A stretch of 64,000 nt of DNA from Candidatus Poribacteria bacterium (GTDB taxonomy: Bacteria > Poribacteria > WGA-4E > WGA-3G). The position numbers and the translations under genes were made by a program. The notes below the pieces were generated by a model that saw only the letters and a program-made list of their open reading frames with translations, was not told the DNA's origin and did not search any database. Positions 28,223 to 38,282 of the stretch are shown piece after piece (position 1 is the stretch's first letter; every line of letters starts with the position of its first letter). The stretch is from assembly GCA_026710795.1 (NCBI GenBank), contig JAPOQK010000032.1:1-64000 (forward strand), given 5' to 3'.

Positions 28223-28238
28223 AGCAATTTTCGTGCCA
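28223..28238 (-). promoter_or_regulatory. Sigma-54 (-24/-12) promoter
   Basis: The minus strand reads TGGCACGAAAATTGCT, an exact consensus sigma-54 promoter (GG-N10-GC). Transcription would start near 28212, some 65 bases before the ATG at 28146. Confidence 0.8.
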
Positions 28239-28300
28239 GAGAGTGTTAGGTAGGAAAGACTTTACTTTTCAAGGGTTAACAGAGAAAAATAAAAATGAGC

Positions 28301-28346
28301 TGCACAAGTATGTACATTATTAATGGACGATGCACATACTTGTGCA
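28301..28346 (-). promoter_or_regulatory. Paired palindromic upstream activator sites
   Basis: Two dyads, TGCACAAGTATGTACA (28301-28316) and TGCACATACTTGTGCA (28331-28346), are exactly 30 bp apart and 62 bp from the sigma-54 promoter. The arrangement is identical in pattern and spacing to the site at 22361-22406. The two dyads can also pair with each other to form a 13-bp hairpin. Confidence 0.65.
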
Positions 28347-28566
28347 TACATTACACAAGTTAAAATGGACCATGACTTACGCACAATCGGTAGGCATCGA
28401 ATGTCATAAGCGCATTCGACGTTGATTCTGAGCTTTGATGAAAATTAAGTCATTAAATCGGTAATTCCTATTTTCATTAGGTCCTGTAAGTGCGGTTTCC
28501 TAACTGTTCTCAGATGTCAAATAAGATCATGTCTTTGGTTGAGGGATATTGGATAACCGAATTTTG

Positions 28567-28684
28567 CTATACACTTTCCGCACCTCTGGTGCTGCGAGGC
28601 ATTTACGATAGCCTCGGAGAGGCGAAAGGTGTATAGTTAGCGTTGATCCACATATAACAAGCCCCGGAGGGGCGAAAGGTGTAT
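28567..28684. repeat. Intergenic GC-rich repeat unit, two direct copies plus an inverted partial copy
   Basis: GCCTCGGAGAGGCGAAAGGT (28611-28630) continues with GTAT, and a near-identical copy starting GCCCCGGAGGGGCGAAAGGT is at 28661, exactly 50 bp later. A degraded inverted copy (CTATACACTTTCC) begins at 28567. Each copy contains a CCCCGGAGGGG-type small palindrome. The stretch is richer in G and C than its surroundings. The rest of 28347-28960 shows no gene. Confidence 0.6.
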
Positions 28685-28967
28685 TAGACACAAGAAAATA
28701 GTGCCTATTATGCGGTTTAGAAACCGAACATAATTTGATCAAGGAATTACCTAAATATTTATTTAATCTTCATGTAAGCGCACTGAATAACCACAATTCT
28801 TCTGGAAATTACACCAATTCTGTCATAATTCTTGGTAAAATCGTGAAAATTGCGTAAGTACCGTTCTTATAAAACTTTAGACATCAGTTAATTTTGTTGT
28901 CCATTTTCTGAACAATCATGTATAAAATATAGACTGAACAACAGATCAATACCTTATACAGAATTCA

Positions 28968-28996
28968 TTGACGTGCCTATCGTAATCAAGTATACT
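28968..28996 (+). promoter_or_regulatory. Sigma-70 promoter of the DUF5060 gene
   Basis: TTGACG (28968-28973), a 17-base spacer and TATACT (28991-28996). Transcription would start near 29003, giving a leader of about 113 bases before the ATG at 29117. Confidence 0.65.
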
Positions 28997-29116
28997 TAAG
29001 CGATGTGTGGAAATATCGTAATAAAATTGAAATTTGTTATATATCCCGTAATCTTTATTGGTTTCATTACCTATGGAATTTTGTGGGCACAATTGAACCA
29101 AACTAAGGAGGAAACT

Positions 29117-31447
29117 ATGGTTGAACGTTGGGGAATGTATGAAGTGACGTTGAATGGTCCAAAAACAGGAAATCCGTTCGTTGAGGTAGAATTATCCGCA
29201 GTTTTTAAACATAAAACTCGAGCATTTGAACCACAGGGGTTCTACGATGGAAATGGAATATATAAAATAAGGTTCATGCCAGACGAAATCGGTGAATGGA
29301 CATATACTACGAAAAGTAACATCTCTGAACTCAACGGCAAAGCAGGTAGTTTCACCTGTATTGAACCCTCAGAGAGTAACCACGGTCCAGTGAAAGTCCA
29401 TAAAAAGTACTATCTCCAATATGCTGACGGATCACCATATCATCAGTTCGGAACAACCTGTTATGCTTGGACACATCAGGGAGAAGAGATGGAGGAACAA
29501 ACCCTCGAAACCCTTGCTGATGCTCCCTTTAACAAGATGCGTATGTGTATCTTTCCCAAAGATTATTCATATAACAAAAATGAACCTGTCTACTATCCTT
29601 ATGAAGGAAAACCTTTAACAGATTGGGATTTTACAAGATTCAACCCAGAATTCTGGCAGCATTTTGAGCAACGGGTTCAAGATATTTTGGAACTTGGTCT
29701 TGAAGCGGATATCATCCTATTCCACACCTATGACCGATGGGATTTTGAGAATATGGATGCAGAAAGCGATGACCGCTATATCCGTTATGCTGTTGCACGT
29801 TTAGCTGCTTTTCGTAATGTGTGGTGGTCCCTGGCAAATGAATATGACATCATGCCTGCGAAGGAAGAGTCCGATTGGGATCGGTTTTTCCAGATTATCC
29901 GTGACCATGACCCCTATCAGCGGTTACGCGGCATCCACAACTGTCGAGGTTGGTACGATCACAACAAATCGTGGGTAACTCACACCAGTATACAGACTTC
30001 AAACATGGCTGAGGGTATCCTCTATCGCACACGATACGGAAAACCCGTAATCTATGATGAATGCCGCTACGAAGGGAATATTCCGCAGGGGTGGGGAAAT
30101 ATCACCGCACAGCAGATGGTACAACACTTTTGGGCTGGCACTGTTTCAGGGTGCTACGTTGGACACGGAGAAACATATAAACATCCAGAAGACCTACTCT
30201 GGTGGGCAAAGGGCGGTGTGCTACGCGGAGAAAGTCCAGCTCGTATAACCTTTCTCAAAGATTTCATGGCAGACGCACCACCATTTGATACACTTGAACC
30301 TGTTGGAGATGACAAAGGTAAATATGTCCTTGCGAAACACGGGGAATATTATCTCGTTTACACTACCCAACCACAGACAATTACGGTCAATTTACACGGA
30401 GACCAACCCTATAAAATTGATGGTGTGGATACGTGGAACATGAAAATACTACCAATCGGGACTGCGCAACCAGGAGAATATACATTCGCTGCACATCGTA
30501 AAGATTTTGCATATCGTTTTACACCTTATGCCTCTGGTGAAAAACTTCGTCCTGAAGCAAAAGTATCTGCGGATGTTTTGCAAGGAAGTGCTCCGTTAAC
30601 AGTCGCTTTCGCTGCTGAAGGGAACTTGAAACAACAATGGGATTTCGGTGATGGCTCATCATCTGATCAATCAAATCCTACACACGTCTATGAAAAACTT
30701 GGTCAATACACTGCGATTCTTACTGTTACTGATACTGAAGGTTCATCATCAACAACAGCACTGACTATTAATGTATTACCACCCGTTCCCACAGATATAG
30801 GAACTCATACAGAGTTTCCCGGTTCACGCGACGGACTAATAGTTCGCTGGCATAGTTCACATGAGGATAATATCGAAATAGAAAAACATGGTGACGCAAA
30901 ATTCACTGAAGATGGACAGATGGATCTAACCGGTGGCTCGTTCGTAGCTAAGAATGAGAATGATACGCTACTTGCAACATGCAAGGAAAGTAATCAACTC
31001 ACGATTGAATGTTTGGTTACAACAGATAATCTGAAGCAAAGTGGTCCAGCAAGGATTATCTCTTTTTCAAAAGATCACACGCATCGTAACTTCACTTTAG
31101 GGCAAGATGGTAACCGATTTGCCATACGAATTCGGACACCGCTCACTGGAGAAAACGGACAAGGTGGTGAATTTTCTTTCGGTAAAATTGAATCGGGCAA
31201 ACAGACGCACGTCATCGTCAGTTATTTTGAAGGAAACATTTATTGCTATGTTGATGGTGAATTAGTCCACGCTGGTAATGGAATTCAAGGGAACTTCAGC
31301 AATTGGGAATTATATCCGCTAATTTTCGGTGATGAAGCAAGTGGTGGTAGAAATTGGGAAGGTATGCTCAGCCATGTGGCGATTTATAGTCGGTTTGTCG
31401 GAATGGAAGAAGCTGCACACAAGTTCCAACTGATACATGGTGAGTGA
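29117..31447 (+). CDS. DUF5060 / DUF4038-type glycoside-hydrolase-like protein with PKD and LamG domains
   Basis: Starting at 29117 gives 776 residues. An in-frame ATG at 29003 would add 38 residues with a signal-like hydrophobic stretch, but AAGGAGG lies 6 bases before 29117 and the sigma-70 promoter would start the RNA at about 29003. Domains in order are DUF5060 (about 1-80, WGMYEVTLNG, GEWTYTT), a DUF4038-like TIM barrel (about 95-330, FGTTCYAWTHQ, WWSLANEYDI with a likely acid), a collagen-binding-like C-domain (to about 475), PKD (about 480-560, WDFGDGSSSDQSNPTHVY) and LamG (about 570-776). It probably acts on or binds plant- or host-type glycans. Whether it is exported depends on the start. 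Confidence 0.8.
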   Translation: MVERWGMYEVTLNGPKTGNPFVEVELSAVFKHKTRAFEPQGFYDGNGIYKIRFMPDEIGEWTYTTKSNISELNGKAGSFTCIEPSESNHGPVKVHKKYYLQYADGSPYHQFGTTCYAWTHQGEEMEEQTLETLADAPFNKMRMCIFPKDYSYNKNEPVYYPYEGKPLTDWDFTRFNPEFWQHFEQRVQDILELGLEADIILFHTYDRWDFENMDAESDDRYIRYAVARLAAFRNVWWSLANEYDIMPAKEESDWDRFFQIIRDHDPYQRLRGIHNCRGWYDHNKSWVTHTSIQTSNMAEGILYRTRYGKPVIYDECRYEGNIPQGWGNITAQQMVQHFWAGTVSGCYVGHGETYKHPEDLLWWAKGGVLRGESPARITFLKDFMADAPPFDTLEPVGDDKGKYVLAKHGEYYLVYTTQPQTITVNLHGDQPYKIDGVDTWNMKILPIGTAQPGEYTFAAHRKDFAYRFTPYASGEKLRPEAKVSADVLQGSAPLTVAFAAEGNLKQQWDFGDGSSSDQSNPTHVYEKLGQYTAILTVTDTEGSSSTTALTINVLPPVPTDIGTHTEFPGSRDGLIVRWHSSHEDNIEIEKHGDAKFTEDGQMDLTGGSFVAKNENDTLLATCKESNQLTIECLVTTDNLKQSGPARIISFSKDHTHRNFTLGQDGNRFAIRIRTPLTGENGQGGEFSFGKIESGKQTHVIVSYFEGNIYCYVDGELVHAGNGIQGNFSNWELYPLIFGDEASGGRNWEGMLSHVAIYSRFVGMEEAAHKFQLIHGE

Positions 31448-32078
31448 AACTGTTACGTGATTTCGATGTCAGTTGATGGAGACAGATGGATGGAACGACA
31501 CTTGTAAGTCGGTATGCAGGTGGCGAAGTGCTTGTGTGGGACTTTGCTTCTATATTATACCAATTCTAATATTTATTGTCCCATTACTGGATTCAACTAT
31601 TGTTATTGATTGGAAATCTTTCTTCTGTAGGAGCGACCCGGTGAATCATGCAGAATACCACACGCGTATTCTGCCAATGGCATTCATACCGTTGATTTAC
31701 CGGTCGCGATTTCTTATCCTGCAAATCCTGGTTTAGTCTTCGTAGGTCGGAGCGAGCAACGCGACCTCCGACATCTTTCTTCCGTAGGAGCGACTCGGGG
31801 AATGCCTAAATTGCATTCATACCGTTGATTTGGCGCATTTGGCGTTGATTTGGGGGAACGCCTACAGGCGTTCATACCGTTGATTTCTTGATTTCCCGGT
31901 CGCGACCAGGGGGTCGCTCCTACAAGTATTCCTCAGCAAATGGCACTTTATTTATTAGAAATGGTATTAGGTGCTGCAGACACGCATAATTGATTATAGA
32001 TAATCGAATTACTGAATATACCTTAATCAAATCTAATTGTTGTTTGAATTCATATATATTAACAGGTGAATCTCACAC
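31448..32078. repeat. Intergenic region built of decayed interspersed repeats
   Basis: No gene. Between about 31620 and 31930 several copies of TAGGAGCGAC...ATTCATACCGTTGATTT-type words occur in tandem and inverted order, with GGTCGCTCCTAC near 31912 as the reverse of GTAGGAGCGACCC near 31630. A copy of the same unit lies inverted at 46860-47040. Confidence 0.65.
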
Positions 32079-33431
32079 ATGAAAAGCATTCCCAGAACAA
32101 TACAAAATCTTATTCTATTTATAATCATTATATTCTCCAACACACTGCATGCACAAGATGTGACAGAAAAGAATCATTGGAACCAGTTCCGTGGACCAAA
32201 CGGAGATGGGACAACATCCGCATCAAATCTCCCAATAGAATTTAACGAACATAAGAATGTCAGCTGGAAAACAGCCATTCACGATAGAGGATATTCATCA
32301 CCGGTCATTTGGGAAAATCAAATCTGGTTAACAACTGCGCGGGTGGATGGTAGTGAACTCTTTGCGATTTGTGTGGATCTTGACAGCGGCGACATATTAC
32401 ATGACATCAAAGTCTTTGACGTTGAGAAACCCCAACTTGAATATCCCGATATGAACAGTCACGCATCTCCTACACCAATTGTAGAGGCAGGTCGGGTTTA
32501 TGTTCACTATGGCACTTATGGTACTGCATGTCTGGATACAAATACTGGTGATATACTATGGGAGCGGAGAAACCTAAATTGTGATCATAGAGTCCGTCCT
32601 GCATCTTCACCGATTATTGACGGGAATTCACTATTTCTTACTTTTGACGGAGTTGATGTACAATTTATCGCATCACTCAACAAAAATACGGGTGATACTA
32701 TCTGGTTAGAACATCGGAAAGTTGAATCAGATTTTGGGAAAGTCCTCAAAGCAAAGGGAATAACTGACATAGAAAAAACTAAAAAAGAAAAACCAAACGA
32801 TAACAGAAAATCTTATGGAACCCCAACAATCATAACATATCAGGGAAAGAAACAGTTGATCAGTCCTGCAGCAGAGGTCACATTCTCTTATGATCCTGAA
32901 ACTGGTGATGAACTCTGGCGCGTTCGTCATGAGGAATGGGGATGGAATGTTGCATGTCGACCTATTTATGCACACGACATTGTCTACTTTACTACTGGTA
33001 TTGAAAAGAACTTGTTGGCTGTTGATCCGTCAGGCACGGGTGACGTTACCGATACACACATCGTTTGGCGAATGCGAAAGGGAGCACCTGAAATACCTTC
33101 ACCTGTGATCGTTGACGATTTAGTATTTGTCGTCAACGAAGGGGGTGTGGTTACCTGTGCAAACGCTAAGACTGGAGACACAATATGGAAAGGTCGTATC
33201 AGAGGAAAGTATTGGGCATCACCCTTATATGCTAACGGTAACATCTACTTCTGTAATATAGATGGTATAGTATCGGTTATTTCTGCAGGTCAAGAGTTTA
33301 AAATGCTTGCTCGCAACAAGTTTGAGGCAGAATTTGTCGCATCAGGAGCGATTGCTGGTAATAAGCTAATCCTACGTTCACTTACACATCTTTATTGTAT
33401 TGAGAATATACCAAATTCAGATATACATTAA
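32079..33431 (+). CDS. Exported PQQ-like beta-propeller protein
   Basis: A 450-residue protein with a signal peptide (about 1-26, ending LHAQD). It opens with WNQFRGPNGDGTTSASNLP, a hallmark of PQQ-like propeller proteins common in Planctomycetes and Poribacteria. Repeats such as AICVDLDSGDIL, ACLDTNTGDILWERR and VTCANAKTGDTIWKGR are the A(x)DxxTGxxLW motif of PQQ/BamB-type blades. No residues of a quinoprotein active site are evident, so it is probably a periplasmic scaffold and not a dehydrogenase. No strong ribosome binding site was found. Confidence 0.8.
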   Translation: MKSIPRTIQNLILFIIIIFSNTLHAQDVTEKNHWNQFRGPNGDGTTSASNLPIEFNEHKNVSWKTAIHDRGYSSPVIWENQIWLTTARVDGSELFAICVDLDSGDILHDIKVFDVEKPQLEYPDMNSHASPTPIVEAGRVYVHYGTYGTACLDTNTGDILWERRNLNCDHRVRPASSPIIDGNSLFLTFDGVDVQFIASLNKNTGDTIWLEHRKVESDFGKVLKAKGITDIEKTKKEKPNDNRKSYGTPTIITYQGKKQLISPAAEVTFSYDPETGDELWRVRHEEWGWNVACRPIYAHDIVYFTTGIEKNLLAVDPSGTGDVTDTHIVWRMRKGAPEIPSPVIVDDLVFVVNEGGVVTCANAKTGDTIWKGRIRGKYWASPLYANGNIYFCNIDGIVSVISAGQEFKMLARNKFEAEFVASGAIAGNKLILRSLTHLYCIENIPNSDIH

Positions 33432-33543
33432 CATTATCTCATCAGAGCAATTCAATGTCTCGCATCACATTTATAGAAGGGGTTTCGAAACCCAATTCAC
33501 CCACACAAATTGTTGCTACAAAGATTTACCACACAAACTATCT

Positions 33544-33694
33544 GACTCTAAATAAAAATGTCATACTTTAGAGTCAATTCTGACTATATTTATCATAAAT
33601 AAGCCGTAAACCCAGTCCTGATATGAATCTTTCTGCGTATGTTAAAGTTGAAAAAATTGAGATTGACTCTAAAAACTCTAAAGTATGACATTTT
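33544..33694. mobile_element. MITE-like element with terminal inverted repeats
   Basis: A block of about 150 bp is bounded by inverted copies of AATGTCATACTTTAGAGTCA (33558-33577) and its reverse complement (in 33662-33694, interrupted by a 9-base duplication). GACTCTAAA/TTTAGAGTC is also inverted inside the left end. No ORF is present. The palindrome GGGTTTCGAAACCC (about 33481-33494) lies just outside. The rest of 33432-33880 shows no gene. Confidence 0.5.
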
Positions 33695-33880
33695 AAAACC
33701 ATTCAATTGTCGCAAATGTTTTCATAAACGGAGTATATAAAATTGTATTTTTAGGAGGCGTAGAACGAGAAGGATGGAGGTGAACCTTGTATGTAAAACA
33801 GCCGCATCCTTCCACTATAATATTATTCACCGTTTGGATACGCAACAATTGAATGACTCTGGTAATTTCATAAACTATAC

Positions 33881-33909
33881 TTGACTATGAAACGTTTTAA
33901 TATCATAAT
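33881..33909 (+). promoter_or_regulatory. Sigma-70 promoter of the Reg_prop lipoprotein gene
   Basis: TTGACT (33881-33886), a 17-base spacer and CATAAT (33904-33909), about 60 bases before the ATG. Confidence 0.6.
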
Positions 33910-33968
33910 TGGTGTTAAATATAAAAACTGAACTTCAATTGTTGACTCATACTTATTGAAGGAACATT

Positions 33969-36900
33969 ATGTATTACACTAAGAATTTAGATGAAAGTGA
34001 TCCTCCCCAAACGTCCTACAAATATATATGGTTAACTCCCCAAACGATAATATATATATCATTATTTATAGTTCTGTTTCAAATTGTAGGATGTGGACCG
34101 TTAGGTATCACTGACCCTCAAACCGATGCCCCCTTCTCCAAACCTCAAGATTCCAAACAAATAAAGAAATGGCAAATTAAACGCACGCTTGTCAGCAACG
34201 AAGTCAACTGTATCGCTGCTGATTCAGAAAATGTTTGGTTTGCAACAAACAAAGGTGTTTCCCGATGGATACGCAACAAAGACAAATGGCTACATTACAC
34301 GATGGAGGACGGTTTAGCGAATGATTTGGTCAATGCAGTCGCAATTGATGGGAAATGGGTTTGGTTTGCAACACAAGAAGGTGTTAGTCGATACGATATG
34401 GATACCGATACCTTTTCAACCTTTCGTAGTATTGACGGACTTGCAAGCGATCAGGTATCCTCCATCGCTGTAGATGGAAATTACGTCTGGTTTGGCACAT
34501 CAAATGGACTGAACCGTTATGACAAAACCATAGACAGTTGGGCAGTCCGCACACGAAAAGATGGATTGATTAGTAGAATTATAACCACAATCGCTGTTGA
34601 ACCAGAATATGTTTGGGTCGGCACTGATAGAGAAATCAACCCTGATCCGCATGGATGGGATGATGATCCAAGGTTCAGCAAAGGAGGGGTGAGTCGATAT
34701 CATAGAGATACCGACTCGTGGAATAACTATACAAAGTCAGATGGCTTGATAGACAATGAAATTGCGACTATCGCAGTGGATGATGATAGTGTTTGGTTGG
34801 GAACTCAGCACAGAGGTGTTAGTCAATATAATCAGGTTGATCAGACTTTCGTAAAAACCTATACAAAAAGTGATCTGCTAAAAAGCAATGTTATTAGTTC
34901 TATTCGATCAGATGGTTTCCAAGTCTGGTTTGGCACGGCAAATGCAGGTGTACATCGTTACATCAAACCTGTCAATACTTGGGTGCATTATACTAAGATA
35001 GACGGCTTAGCAAGCAATAATATAAGTTGGATCACAACACAAGGCAATGATGTATGGTTTGCCAGTAAAGAGGATGGTGTAAGTCGTTTTGATAAGGTCA
35101 GCGGTGAATGGATTATCTACAAACAAGCCGATTTTCTTGCAGACAATGATGTACGTGACATTGAAAGAGATGCTGATGGGAATCTATGGATGGCAACAGT
35201 CTCAGGACTTTCAGTTTACTCACCTAAAACTCATAGTTGGGAGATAATCTCAAGAGAAGATGGACTGCCAACAAATTATATCATGTCGGTAGATGTGGTA
35301 ACACCATCCTATGAGACTGAATCAAATACCTTGAGTGAAATCTCAAACACTAAAATAAATAGTCCTCGTATCTGGATCGGCACTGCTCGCGGACTCGGTT
35401 CGTGCACTCACCTTGGCGGAGACTGGAACTTTCATCTTTCATCTGAAAGTGAGACATTTGTAACTGCTGTTGCTACCGACACTGTATCAACTTCATCTTA
35501 TGGAGAGAGTCAGATTTGGCTTGGTACGAATTTGGGTCCAGCAATGTTTGACACAAAACAACAGAAATGGACTCAACTTGTTTTACCTGATACAACTATT
35601 ACTCCGCATATTTTATCTGTCCATATACATGATAGTAATGTCTGGTTTGGAGGGATTAATGGTATATGGAAATATTCAATTACTGAAAAACAGATGTATG
35701 ATGTATCCGATGGTTTAATTGACTTGTCAGTAAATACACTCACATCCGTCAACGATTCCGTTTGGGCAGGAACACAAAAAGGACTTGCAAAATACGATGC
35801 TACTCAACAATGTTGGATACCTATCCCTTTAGAGAAGAATTCAGATAAGCACAAGACTCAACCCAGTATCACCGCACTCGCATATCATGATGATGTGCTT
35901 TGGATTGGAACACCGCAAGGATTAGGCAGCTACACAGTTTCAACAAAAAAGTGGAATCCTCCTAAAAAATCGAAAAACATTCGCGATGTTGTTTGTAATG
36001 AGAACGGAAAACTTTGGTTAGCTACATCAATGGGATTGGTGGAATACAATATTTCTAATGGAAACGAGGATATACATCAATCACGTCCGGTACGCCAGCC
36101 TTTGGTTGAAACCCAAGTATCACAAATTATGTTTGACGGGGATTATATCTGGTTTTCTAACTGGAGGTCTTCGCGAAACGGCGGGATTTTAAGGTTTCAT
36201 CGACCTACAAAGACCTGGCTACGCTTTACACGGTTTGATATTTTCAAGTCTACTTTGAAAAAAACTATGACAGTGTTGCGTTGGACTTTTGTAGATAAAG
36301 ATGCGGTTTGGTTCACAACAGACTTCGGTGTACTTCGTTTTGATAAAGAAAAAGAGACATGGCAACATTATACGATGAAAGACGGTCTTTCTTCAGACGA
36401 TTTGGATAAGATTTCTGTCAGTGATAAAAGCGTTTGGATCATTGCTATGACAGGTATGGAGTTGAACCGTTTTGATAAAGAAACTGCCACATGGGAAATT
36501 GTCAAACAACCAGAAAGAAGAGATGAGCATGAGAGGCTGAGGGGACTCGCCGTTGATGGATCTGAGGTGTGGTTCGGATCAGGACATTCTCTTACGCGTT
36601 ATAATGAGAATACTAAGGAATGGAAGGAATTTAGACCGAGCGATGGTTTGGCAGGTAGAGGATGTGAATGGATTACGATAGATAAAGATTTCGTCTGGGT
36701 TGCACGGTCCGAATATGATAGAGGCAGCAACCGTCCTTTGTCAAGATACGATAAAAAGACTAAGGAATGGTCGACATTTTCTACAAATGATGTCCTTGCT
36801 GCAAAGACAATAAAACGAATAATTGCAACAGAAAATGATGTCTGGATACAATACAGACCTTGGGATAATGTCGTTACACGGTATGATAGACTGAATAAAG

Positions 36901-38192
36901 AATGGACTACTATCACATCTGGTCGCGGGACACTTGAACTCGCTGCAGATGATGATTATCTCTGGTTAGCAGCTCCAAATGAGGGACTTCGTAGGTTTCA
37001 TTTCGCTTCTGGAAGTTGGACTACATTTAAAGACATCAAAGGGTTGTTACATAACCACGTAGGAGAATATGCCTTAGCAGTGGACAAGGATTATGTTTGG
37101 GTAGGTACAATACGTGGTCTTTCTCGTTATGACAAACATCGTGAATCTTGGACACCATTCCCTCCCTTACCAACGCTGTCTGGACGTACCGTCCGCACAG
37201 TAGATACCGACCAACGTTTCGTATGGGTTGGTACCGACAATGGTCTGTCTCGCTATGATAAGAAAATAGGTACTTGGAAGAACTATAAGCAAACGGGTGG
37301 TTCAGAGGAGATAGCAACACACAACGGACACTGGCACCGTCACCGTCCAAAATCTCGTGGAATGCTCTCAGACAACGCAGTCAGTTCTATCGTCGTTGAT
37401 GAACAATATGTTTGGGTAGGAACACGCGATGGTGTGAACCGATTTGACAAAATAGCACTACGATGGGATCAATACAAAACTGAACATGGATTACCATCTA
37501 ATAATGTCACTTCTGTCAGCACCGATGACAACAACATCTGGGTTGGCACAAATTCAGGAATTGGTAAGTATCCGAGAACTGCTGATGATCTCAACGCATG
37601 GATCGCATATATATCCGGAACAGAAATCCAACCCTCGACCGTATCCAAGGAGTTTGCAGAATCATTGGTTACCGATGAAATCTGGTGTATTACTGCAAGT
37701 AAAAAATTTGTGTGGGTAGGAACACGTAGAGGGGTGAGTAAATACGATATAAGAAGAGACATCTGGAAAACAATTACCTCGGAAGATGGACTGGCAAGCG
37801 ATGAGGTAAGTTGTATAGCAATTGATGGAGAACGTGTTTGGTTTGGAAGTGACCGTGGTGTAACCCTATTCAATGAAAGGACTCAAGATTGGCGTGTCTA
37901 TACAACCCAAGATGGACTCGCAAGTGACAAGGTCACAACTATCGGGGTTGATGGAACTGATGTGTGGATAGGCACATACAACGCAGGGATCAGTCGGTTT
38001 AACCATTATGATGATAGTTGGAAAACATACACACGAAAAGATGGACTGGCACATAACGGAATACTTTCAATGTCAATTGATAGTGATTACGTTTGGTTCG
38101 GCACCTATCGTGGATTGAGCCGTTTTGATAAACGTACAGGAATCTGGACGACTTTCACTGAGGCTTACGGACCTGAGGATATATTAAGGTAA
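33969..38192 (+). CDS. Giant lipoprotein of Reg_prop-type beta-propeller repeats
   Basis: The 1407-residue protein has a hydrophobic segment with a good lipobox (QIVGC, Cys near residue 43), so it is probably lipid-anchored. The rest is more than 20 repeats of V-WFGT--GVSRYDK---W--Y---DGL, the two-component regulator propeller (Reg_prop) pattern, enough for three or more propellers. In sensor histidine kinases this fold is the periplasmic ligand-binding part. Here no transmembrane helix, kinase or regulator domain follows, so it is a stand-alone binding module. AAGGA precedes the ATG. A putative outer-membrane barrel gene follows 90 bp downstream. Confidence 0.85.
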   Translation: MYYTKNLDESDPPQTSYKYIWLTPQTIIYISLFIVLFQIVGCGPLGITDPQTDAPFSKPQDSKQIKKWQIKRTLVSNEVNCIAADSENVWFATNKGVSRWIRNKDKWLHYTMEDGLANDLVNAVAIDGKWVWFATQEGVSRYDMDTDTFSTFRSIDGLASDQVSSIAVDGNYVWFGTSNGLNRYDKTIDSWAVRTRKDGLISRIITTIAVEPEYVWVGTDREINPDPHGWDDDPRFSKGGVSRYHRDTDSWNNYTKSDGLIDNEIATIAVDDDSVWLGTQHRGVSQYNQVDQTFVKTYTKSDLLKSNVISSIRSDGFQVWFGTANAGVHRYIKPVNTWVHYTKIDGLASNNISWITTQGNDVWFASKEDGVSRFDKVSGEWIIYKQADFLADNDVRDIERDADGNLWMATVSGLSVYSPKTHSWEIISREDGLPTNYIMSVDVVTPSYETESNTLSEISNTKINSPRIWIGTARGLGSCTHLGGDWNFHLSSESETFVTAVATDTVSTSSYGESQIWLGTNLGPAMFDTKQQKWTQLVLPDTTITPHILSVHIHDSNVWFGGINGIWKYSITEKQMYDVSDGLIDLSVNTLTSVNDSVWAGTQKGLAKYDATQQCWIPIPLEKNSDKHKTQPSITALAYHDDVLWIGTPQGLGSYTVSTKKWNPPKKSKNIRDVVCNENGKLWLATSMGLVEYNISNGNEDIHQSRPVRQPLVETQVSQIMFDGDYIWFSNWRSSRNGGILRFHRPTKTWLRFTRFDIFKSTLKKTMTVLRWTFVDKDAVWFTTDFGVLRFDKEKETWQHYTMKDGLSSDDLDKISVSDKSVWIIAMTGMELNRFDKETATWEIVKQPERRDEHERLRGLAVDGSEVWFGSGHSLTRYNENTKEWKEFRPSDGLAGRGCEWITIDKDFVWVARSEYDRGSNRPLSRYDKKTKEWSTFSTNDVLAAKTIKRIIATENDVWIQYRPWDNVVTRYDRLNKEWTTITSGRGTLELAADDDYLWLAAPNEGLRRFHFASGSWTTFKDIKGLLHNHVGEYALAVDKDYVWVGTIRGLSRYDKHRESWTPFPPLPTLSGRTVRTVDTDQRFVWVGTDNGLSRYDKKIGTWKNYKQTGGSEEIATHNGHWHRHRPKSRGMLSDNAVSSIVVDEQYVWVGTRDGVNRFDKIALRWDQYKTEHGLPSNNVTSVSTDDNNIWVGTNSGIGKYPRTADDLNAWIAYISGTEIQPSTVSKEFAESLVTDEIWCITASKKFVWVGTRRGVSKYDIRRDIWKTITSEDGLASDEVSCIAIDGERVWFGSDRGVTLFNERTQDWRVYTTQDGLASDKVTTIGVDGTDVWIGTYNAGISRFNHYDDSWKTYTRKDGLAHNGILSMSIDSDYVWFGTYRGLSRFDKRTGIWTTFTEAYGPEDILR

Positions 38193-38282
38193 GATCGTCA
38201 GTCAATCATCGTTCTATCGCACAGGTTTTGGAACTATTTTATTTCTTGTTATATAAGATTATGACAGACGATTGATATAAAT

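Noticed and set aside
28611-28684. CRISPR array
   Set aside because: Only two direct copies, with a 26-bp gap, a palindromic repeat typical of dispersed elements, and no cas gene.
28527-28742. Short minus-strand ORF
   Set aside because: It covers the GC-rich direct repeats and shows no protein-like pattern.
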